Source of the DNA: an uncultured Limosilactobacillus sp.
GTDB lineage: Bacteria; Bacillota; Bacilli; Lactobacillales; Lactobacillaceae
Length of the DNA stretch: 10,858 nucleotides
Reading direction: 5' to 3'
Assembly: GCA_944326735.1 (NCBI GenBank)
Contig: CALVFC010000035.1
Span: 1-10,858 of the forward strand
The translations under genes were made by a program, and so were the position numbers. Of this stretch, positions 6,038 through 10,858 are shown in pieces. The notes beneath the pieces are model-generated. The model did not search any database. It was not told the origin of the DNA and was given only the letters and a program-made list of their open reading frames with translations. The number at the start of each line of letters is the position of its first letter. Within the stretch, counting starts at the first letter, position 1.

Positions 6038-7468
6038 ATGAGTTTTTGGAAAACAATTACCCGAAAAGAAGATCCCGCCGTTTACGCAAGTAAAGACGGG
6101 CACCTAGTACGTTCGTTGAAGGTGCGGGATTTCTTAGCACTTGGGGTCGGGACAATTGTCTCCACTTCAATTTTCACTCTTCCCGGAGAAGTGGCGGCAA
6201 TGCATACTGGTCCAGCGGTGGCAATTTCATTCCTGCTGGCAGCGGTTGTCGCTGGATTAGTGGCTTTTGCTTATGCCGAAATGGCAGCGGCATTGCCGTT
6301 CGCTGGTTCTGCTTATTCGTGGATTAACGTTATCTTTGGTGAATTCTTTGGCTGGGTTGCCGGTTGGGCCCTCTTGGCGGAATACTTTATTGCTTTAGCC
6401 TTCGTGGGGTCAGGACTGTCTGCCAACCTTCGTGGGTTGCTTGCCCCAATGGGGATTTCACTTCCAAAGTCCTTGTCTAACGCCTTTGGGACTGATGGCG
6501 GAATTGTCGACTTGATTTCTGTCGTGGTTATTGCGTTGGTGGCCATTTTGATTTCACAGGGGGCTTCACGGGCTGCCCGGGTGGAAAATATTCTGGTGGT
6601 TATGAAGGTCTTTGTTGTTTTGCTGTTTATCGTGGTTGGTTTGACCGCTTTGCACGCTGCAAACTACGTGCCATTTGTTCCTAAATATCGCCCAACCGCT
6701 AATGGTCCTTTTGGTGGTTGGCAAGGGATTTACGCCGGTGTTTCGATGATTTTCCTGTCCTACATTGGTTTTGATTCCATCGCTGCCAACTCTGCCGAAG
6801 CGGTTAACCCGCAAAAGACGATGCCACGGGGGATCCTCGGTTCTCTGGCAATTGCCGTTGTGCTGTTCGTGGCCGTTAGTCTGGTCCTTGTTGGGATGAT
6901 GCCATACAGTAAGTACGCTAACAGCGCGGAACCTGTCGGCTTGGCACTGCGGGCTGCTGGACACGGTGGCGTTGCCGCAGTTGTTCAAACTGTTGCGGTT
7001 GTGGGGATGTTTACTGCCCTGATCGGAATGAGTATGGCTGGTTCACGGCTGATCTACTCATTCGGGCGTGACGGAATGTTGCCAAAATGGTTGGGGACGC
7101 TTGATAAGCACAATCGTCCAAACCGGGCACTGTGGACATTGACAATTGTCGGTATCCTGATTGGGGCCTTCTTCCCATTCGCTTTCCTGTCACAGCTGAT
7201 TTCAGCCGGGACATTGATCGCCTTCATGTTTGTTTCACTCGGTGTTTATGCCCTGCGTCCACGTGAAGGAAAGGACATCGCTGAACCAGCTTTCAAGATG
7301 CCCCTGTACCCAGTAATGCCAGCACTGGGCTTCTTAGCAGCACTGCTGGTCTTCTTGGGACTGGATAGTCAAGCGAAAATTTATGCGGGTGTTTGGTTCG
7401 TCCTTGGTTTGGTAATTTACTTTACTTACGGTGTTCGTCACTCAGCATTAAATAAGAAACAAAAGTAA
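6038..7468 (+). CDS. APC-family amino acid permease (CAT-like)
   Basis: This 476-residue integral membrane protein has about 12 hydrophobic segments between residues 32 and 466 and a basic C-terminal tail. It resembles the cationic amino acid transporter (CAT) branch of the APC superfamily (YfnA-, BcaP- and ApcT-like proton symporters). The substrate-binding first helix carries LGVGTIVSTSIFTLPGE (35-51), a version of the family G-x-G-x-x-x-G-T-x-I-F motif in which the usual glycine before T43 is serine. Another hallmark is IGFDSIAANSAEAVNPQKTMPRGI in the middle of the protein. The RBS AAGGAGGA (6023-6030) gives an unambiguous start. The next gene begins 17 bases after the stop. Lactococcal BcaP, a branched-chain amino acid permease, belongs to this branch, and the two downstream enzymes are isoleucine 2-epimerase-like. 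Import of branched-chain amino acids is therefore the best guess, but the substrate is not proven by sequence. Confidence 0.85.
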   Translation: MSFWKTITRKEDPAVYASKDGHLVRSLKVRDFLALGVGTIVSTSIFTLPGEVAAMHTGPAVAISFLLAAVVAGLVAFAYAEMAAALPFAGSAYSWINVIFGEFFGWVAGWALLAEYFIALAFVGSGLSANLRGLLAPMGISLPKSLSNAFGTDGGIVDLISVVVIALVAILISQGASRAARVENILVVMKVFVVLLFIVVGLTALHAANYVPFVPKYRPTANGPFGGWQGIYAGVSMIFLSYIGFDSIAANSAEAVNPQKTMPRGILGSLAIAVVLFVAVSLVLVGMMPYSKYANSAEPVGLALRAAGHGGVAAVVQTVAVVGMFTALIGMSMAGSRLIYSFGRDGMLPKWLGTLDKHNRPNRALWTLTIVGILIGAFFPFAFLSQLISAGTLIAFMFVSLGVYALRPREGKDIAEPAFKMPLYPVMPALGFLAALLVFLGLDSQAKIYAGVWFVLGLVIYFTYGVRHSALNKKQK

Positions 7469-7485
7469 AAGGAGTTGACTCGGTA

Positions 7486-8835
7486 ATGGGTTCAATGGAA
7501 AAGAACAAGCAAATTCTTGCTAAAGAAAAAGAAGCCTTCGCAACAGCAGCACGAATCAAGTATTACGATATTGTGCTCGATCATGGGAAGGGCGCCATTT
7601 TAACTGACGTGGATGGCAACGATTATATTGACCTTTTAGCGAGTGCTAGCTCCACTAACACTGGCCACTGTCATCCAAAGGTGGTCAAAGCTATTCAAGA
7701 TCAAGCTCAGAAACTGATTCAATATACACCAGCTTATTTTGCCAACAGTCAGGCGGCGCGCTTAGCACCACGCTTAGCGGCGCTGGCACCAATGCCTGGC
7801 CCAGTGGAAGTCGCTTGGGGTAATTCAGGATCTGATGCTAATGATGGGATCATCAAGTTCGCACGTGCTTATACCGGGCGACCATATATGGTGTCATTTA
7901 CCGGCGCCTACCATGGTTCAACATTTGGGTCGATGACCTTATCAGGGGTGTCACTTAATATGACGCGTAAGATGGGTCCATTACTACCTGGAGTTGTAAA
8001 GGTCCCATTCCCAGATCCATGGGATAAGCTACCCAACGAAAGCGATGAGGACTTCGCTGAACGTTACTTCAAACTGTTTAAGTTACCATTTGAAACGTAC
8101 TTACCAGCTGACGAAACGGCCGCCGTTTTGATTGAACCAATCCAAGGTGACGGTGGAATTGTGAAAACACCACCGCAGTTCATGAAGAAGGTTTATGACT
8201 TCTGTAAACAAAATGGCATCCTGTTTGCCATTGATGAAGTCAACCAAGGAATGGGCCGGACTGGTAAGTGGTGGTCTGTTCAGAACTTTGACGGGATTGA
8301 ACCAGACTTAATGGCTGTCGGTAAGTCCCTTGCATCTGGACTACCACTTAGTGCGGTGGTTGGCCGTAAGGAAGTCATGGAATCATTAGGCGCACCAGCG
8401 AACGTTTACACTACTGCTGGGAACCCAGTGACAACCGCTGCCGCTAACGCCACGATTGACGTTATTAAGGAAGAACATTTGCTGGAACGCTCGCAAAAGT
8501 TGGGCGCCAAGGCCAAGAAGTTCTTTGATGAAGAGAAAGAGAAGTATAACTTTATCGGTGGCGTCCGGATGTACGGACTTGATGGTGGAATTGACATTAT
8601 CAATCCTGAAACCGGTGAAGGTGACGACGAAGCAACGACGAAGATCATGTACCGTGTCTTTGAATTAGGTGCAATCATTATCAGCTTGCGGGGCCACATT
8701 CTCCGCTTCCAGCCACCATTGGTAATTACGGAAGAAGAATTAGATCGTGCATTTGCAATGATTGACCAAGCATTTAGTGAATATGCACAGCGGAAGTTAT
8801 CACTCCCTGGCAATGCTGGTGAACTTGGCTGGTAA
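7486..8835 (+). CDS. Isoleucine 2-epimerase-like PLP enzyme, copy 1
   Basis: This 449-residue fold-type I PLP enzyme is of the class III aminotransferase family. It closely resembles the branched-chain amino acid 2-epimerases of Lactobacillus buchneri and L. otakiensis, which interconvert L-isoleucine and D-allo-isoleucine. Shared landmarks are LASAS (51-55), WGNSGSDANDGIIKFARAYTG (111-131), YHGSTFGSMTLSGVSLNMT (142-160) and a C-terminal GW. PLP is expected to be held by the G115-S116-D117 loop, stacked by Y142, bonded at the pyridine nitrogen by D250 (FAIDEVNQG), and linked to K280 (AVGKSLASG). D222 in QGDGG matches the second catalytic residue that I recall being reported with K280 for the L. 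buchneri enzyme. The RBS AAAGGAG overlaps the permease stop and lies 11 bases before this ATG; the next ATG (7495) is too far. All key residues are present, so racemase/epimerase activity on Ile, Leu or Val is likely. Confidence 0.88.
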   Translation: MGSMEKNKQILAKEKEAFATAARIKYYDIVLDHGKGAILTDVDGNDYIDLLASASSTNTGHCHPKVVKAIQDQAQKLIQYTPAYFANSQAARLAPRLAALAPMPGPVEVAWGNSGSDANDGIIKFARAYTGRPYMVSFTGAYHGSTFGSMTLSGVSLNMTRKMGPLLPGVVKVPFPDPWDKLPNESDEDFAERYFKLFKLPFETYLPADETAAVLIEPIQGDGGIVKTPPQFMKKVYDFCKQNGILFAIDEVNQGMGRTGKWWSVQNFDGIEPDLMAVGKSLASGLPLSAVVGRKEVMESLGAPANVYTTAGNPVTTAAANATIDVIKEEHLLERSQKLGAKAKKFFDEEKEKYNFIGGVRMYGLDGGIDIINPETGEGDDEATTKIMYRVFELGAIIISLRGHILRFQPPLVITEEELDRAFAMIDQAFSEYAQRKLSLPGNAGELGW

Positions 8836-8864
8836 TTCAAATGGACAATCGATAGGAGGTCGGC

Positions 8865-10211
8865 ATGGAAAAGTTTGCAAAGGATCGACAGGTTGCTTCT
8901 GCTGAACGTGAAGTACTGTCGAAGTCATCACGGATTCGTTTCTTTGATGTTGTTGTCGATCATGGCCAGGGAGCCACGATTACAGATATTGAAGGTAATC
9001 AATATATTGACCTGGTTGCTTCTGCTAGTACAGCTAATGTCGGTCACGCCAATCCCCATGTGGTTCAGGCGGTATGCCAGCAAGCAGCCAAGCTAATTCA
9101 ATATACCCCGGCCTACTTTGCGAATAGTCAAGCGGCCCGTTTAGCACCACGGTTAGCTGACCTTGCACCAATGTCAGGGCCAACCGAAGTGGTTTGGGGG
9201 AATTCCGGGGCAGAAGCGAATGAAGCGATGCTGAAATTTGCCCGGGGATACACTGGTCGTCAGTATGTCGTGACTTACATGGGCGACTGCCACGGTTCAT
9301 CCTACGGGGCGGCCTCTTTATCATCGATTAGCCTGAACCTTACGAAGAAGATTGGACCGATGGTACCGGGAATTGTCAAGGTTCCTTACCCAATGCCATG
9401 GGATCGTTTACCCAACGAAAGCGAACACGACTTTGTTGAGCGGATGTTTGCTCAATTTGAACTGCCATTCAAGACCTACTTGCCAGCCGACGAAACAGCA
9501 ATGGTGCTGTTGGAACCTATTCAAGGGGATGCCGGAATCGTGAAACCGCCGGTAGAGTACCTTAAGAAGGTTCATCATTTTTGTCGCCAGCACGGGATCC
9601 TGTTTGCAATTGATGAAATTAACCAGGGCCTCGGTCGCTCCGGTAAGTGGTGGTCAATTCAACACTTTGGCATTGAGCCAGACTTGATGGCAGTGGGGAA
9701 ATCGTTAGCAAACGGGTTATCACTTAGTGCGGTCGTGGGCCGAAAAGAAATTATGGAATCACTGGACGCCCCGGCCCATGTCTTTACCACTGCTGGTAAT
9801 CCGGTCACGACCGCAGCAGCCAACGCAACGCTGGATGTCATTGAACAAGAACATTTACCAGAACGGTCCGCCAGATTAGGCCAAGTGGCGGCGAAGTTCT
9901 TTGCCGAAGAACAAGATAAGTACGACTTTATCAAGACTTTTCGAATGTACGGCCTGAATGGGGCCATCGAAATTGTTGACCCTGCTACTGGGCAACCAGA
10001 TAATGAACGACTAATGAAGATCCTTTACCGGGCCTTACAAAAGGGTGTTATTCTGATTGCACTAGGGGCCAATATGATCCGGTTCCAGCCGCCATTGATT
10101 ATTCCGGAAGAACAATTACAGGAAGCCTTTGCTATTCTGGATGACGTCTTCAATGAGTGTGCTCAAGATAAATTAACGTTACCAGCTAACATTAGTGAAC
10201 TTGGTTGGTAA
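8865..10211 (+). CDS. Isoleucine 2-epimerase-like PLP enzyme, copy 2 (diverged active site)
   Basis: This 448-residue paralogue lies 29 bases after copy 1. Aligned by eye, the two are about two-thirds identical, with one single-residue gap near 268 (NFDGIEP versus HFGIEP). The PLP lysine is K279 (AVGKSLANG), and D250 and D222 are kept. Two positions around the cofactor differ from copy 1. The residue expected to stack on the PLP ring is cysteine (C142 in GDCHGSSYG instead of Tyr). The phosphate loop reads SGAEANE instead of SGSDAND, which is closer to ordinary class III aminotransferases. The gene is intact, with an AGGAGG ribosome binding site about 5 bases before the ATG, so it is probably functional but with altered substrate range or reaction (epimerase or aminotransferase). 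The operon terminator starts 6 bases after the stop. Confidence 0.85.
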   Translation: MEKFAKDRQVASAEREVLSKSSRIRFFDVVVDHGQGATITDIEGNQYIDLVASASTANVGHANPHVVQAVCQQAAKLIQYTPAYFANSQAARLAPRLADLAPMSGPTEVVWGNSGAEANEAMLKFARGYTGRQYVVTYMGDCHGSSYGAASLSSISLNLTKKIGPMVPGIVKVPYPMPWDRLPNESEHDFVERMFAQFELPFKTYLPADETAMVLLEPIQGDAGIVKPPVEYLKKVHHFCRQHGILFAIDEINQGLGRSGKWWSIQHFGIEPDLMAVGKSLANGLSLSAVVGRKEIMESLDAPAHVFTTAGNPVTTAAANATLDVIEQEHLPERSARLGQVAAKFFAEEQDKYDFIKTFRMYGLNGAIEIVDPATGQPDNERLMKILYRALQKGVILIALGANMIRFQPPLIIPEEQLQEAFAILDDVFNECAQDKLTLPANISELGW

Positions 10212-10217
10212 AAAGGG

Positions 10218-10253
10218 AATTAGGGAATCCATAATTTGGGTTCCCTAATTTTT
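10218..10253 (+). terminator. Intrinsic terminator of the permease-epimerase operon
   Basis: A 13-bp stem pairs 10218-10230 with 10238-10250 (AATTAGGGAA with TTCCCTAATT plus an inner TCC/GGG arm with one G-U). The loop has 7 bases and a T-run extends to 10253. Confidence 0.9.
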
Positions 10254-10289
10254 GTTGTTAAGGTACACTAAAACTAGGAGATGAAGAAG

Positions 10290-10445
10290 ATGCAAAAAGC
10301 AATCGTCTGGATCCGGGCCATCTTTTGGTTAGTGGTCGTGATCCTCACATTTTGTAACATGATGATGCTGTCCATGGACTTGATGGCGATCGGGATGTTC
10401 TTAGAAGCCGTTAACTGTCTATACACGTTTTATCACCGAAAATAA
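10290..10445 (+). CDS. Small hydrophobic membrane protein (51 aa), unknown function
   Basis: An open frame of 51 residues starts at the ATG at 10290, 9 bases after a TAGGAG ribosome binding site (10275-10280). An in-frame ATG at 10281 directly abuts that site and is less likely. The peptide begins MQKAIVWIRAIFW, has a first hydrophobic helix (about 5-22) and a second (about 27-47) with a methionine-rich linker (NMMMLSMDLM), and ends in a basic tail YHRK. It has no recognisable domain. Its own terminator follows. Apart from TACACT at 10264-10269 without a good -35, no promoter is visible, so it may rely on read-through from the upstream operon. The good ribosome site and terminator support a real gene, but the function is unknown. 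Confidence 0.6.
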   Translation: MQKAIVWIRAIFWLVVVILTFCNMMMLSMDLMAIGMFLEAVNCLYTFYHRK

Positions 10446-10449
10446 TCAT

Positions 10450-10486
10450 AATCCCTATGCTGACAATCACCAGCATGGGGATTTTT
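10450..10486 (+). terminator. Intrinsic terminator after the small membrane protein
   Basis: AATCCCTATGCTG (10450-10462) pairs with CAGCATGGGGATT (10471-10483) around an 8-base loop, continuing into a T-run to 10486. It insulates the MarR gene from upstream transcription. Confidence 0.88.
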
Positions 10487-10500
10487 GTTACAAATAATGA

Positions 10501-10528
10501 TTGACATTGAAACACACCTCTCTATAAT
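10501..10528 (+). promoter_or_regulatory. Consensus promoter of the marR gene
   Basis: A perfect TTGACA (10501-10506), a 16-base spacer and a perfect TATAAT (10523-10528). It lies just after the preceding terminator and 34 bases before the start codon. Such a strong promoter usually implies tight repression. Confidence 0.88.
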
Positions 10529-10530
10529 AA

Positions 10531-10548
10531 TTGTTAGTCGACTAACAA
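10531..10548. promoter_or_regulatory. 18-bp perfect palindrome, probable MarR operator
   Basis: TTGTTAGTCGACTAACAA is a perfect inverted repeat starting two bases after the -10 box, so it covers the expected transcription start. Its length and GTTAGTCGACTAAC-like core fit binding sites of MarR dimers. It lies directly before a MarR gene, which points to autorepression. Confidence 0.8.
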
Positions 10549-10562
10549 AATAGGAGGCCAGC

Positions 10563-10858
10563 ATGAAAAACATTGGTCAATTAATCAAAAGCGCCCATAA
10601 CGCTTTAAGTAATGATATTAATCATTTTGCCAGTCAGTATGGATTGACCGGCACACAAATGTCAGTGATTGACTTCATTGCGCGCCATGATCATCAACAA
10701 GTAAGTCAGCGGGCGATTGAAGAAGAGTTTAATATTCGGCGGTCCACGACCACAACAATTTTACAAAGAATGAGTAAGCGCCAATTGATCACCCGGTCTA
10801 GTTCCATCACTGACCGGCGGCAAAAAATTGTGCAATTGAGTTCGCAGGGGGCAAAATT
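10563..10858 (+). CDS. MarR-family transcriptional regulator (5' part, runs off the window)
   Basis: The first 98 residues are present and the 3' end lies beyond the window. The N-terminal dimerisation helix (about 2-25) is followed by a winged helix-turn-helix. The sequence GLTGTQMSVIDFIA (27-40) is a typical MarR first DNA-binding-domain helix, the recognition helix is around 59-72 (with RRSTTTTILQRM), and the beta wing (about 76-92) holds the hallmark D84-R85-R86. A strong AGGAGG (10552-10557) lies 5 bases before the ATG. MarR proteins repress their own operon and a neighbouring transporter or stress gene until a ligand, often phenolic or oxidative, releases them. The probable target is the 18-bp palindrome in its own promoter. 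The regulated partner genes are likely just downstream of this window. Confidence 0.9.
   Translation, partial: MKNIGQLIKSAHNALSNDINHFASQYGLTGTQMSVIDFIARHDHQQVSQRAIEEEFNIRRSTTTTILQRMSKRQLITRSSSITDRRQKIVQLSSQGAK

Noticed and set aside
7486..10211. Tandem similarity of the two epimerase genes as a recent duplication or repeat artefact
   Set aside because: The proteins differ at roughly a third of positions and the DNA at many more, with distinct active-site residues, so this is an old duplication and not an assembly artefact or recombining repeat.

Overview
The window looks like a chromosomal segment of a heterofermentative lactic acid bacterium of the family Lactobacillaceae. Limosilactobacillus or a close relative is my best guess, from protein resemblance only. 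The main pointers are a mannitol 2-dehydrogenase very like those of Leuconostoc and heterofermentative lactobacilli, a fructokinase next to phosphoglucose isomerase, two proteins of the Lactobacillus isoleucine 2-epimerase type, strong AGGAGG ribosome binding sites and moderate GC. No mobile element, CRISPR array, tRNA or rRNA is visible.

Positions 1-2921 (+ strand) form a fructose module: the 3' end of pgi, a ROK fructokinase, a small VOC (glyoxalase-fold) protein, a zinc-dependent mannitol 2-dehydrogenase and a SemiSWEET-type three-helix sugar transporter, closed by a strong terminator. In this lifestyle fructose can be reduced to mannitol, which reoxidises NAD(P)H. It can also be phosphorylated and isomerised to glucose 6-phosphate for the phosphoketolase pathway. 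The module holds enzymes for both fates plus a possible sugar facilitator.

Positions 2954-5393 hold housekeeping and accessory genes: a PPK2-family polyphosphate kinase (+) that converges through a shared bidirectional terminator on a GNAT acetyltransferase (-), and then endonuclease III (nth, -), which most likely starts at a TTG codon.

Positions 5335-6037 are a 700-base stretch without a convincing gene. It has a good sigma-A promoter (5448-5475), then about 345 bases rich in long-range complementarity, ending in a strong intrinsic terminator (5798-5826). This looks like an independent structured RNA, or a long terminated leader, and I do not recognise its family. A second, near-consensus promoter (5962-5990) follows.

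Positions 6038-10253 (+) form a compact operon: an APC/CAT-type amino acid permease and two tandem, diverged isoleucine 2-epimerase-like PLP enzymes, closed by a strong terminator. The likely theme is uptake of branched-chain amino acids and their conversion to D or D-allo forms. The second enzyme has lost the aromatic residue expected to stack on PLP, so the two paralogues probably differ in substrate or reaction.

Positions 10290-10858 hold a 51-residue membrane protein with its own terminator, then the start of a MarR-family regulator whose promoter carries a perfect 18-bp palindrome just downstream of the -10 box, a typical autoregulatory operator. The regulator runs off the window.
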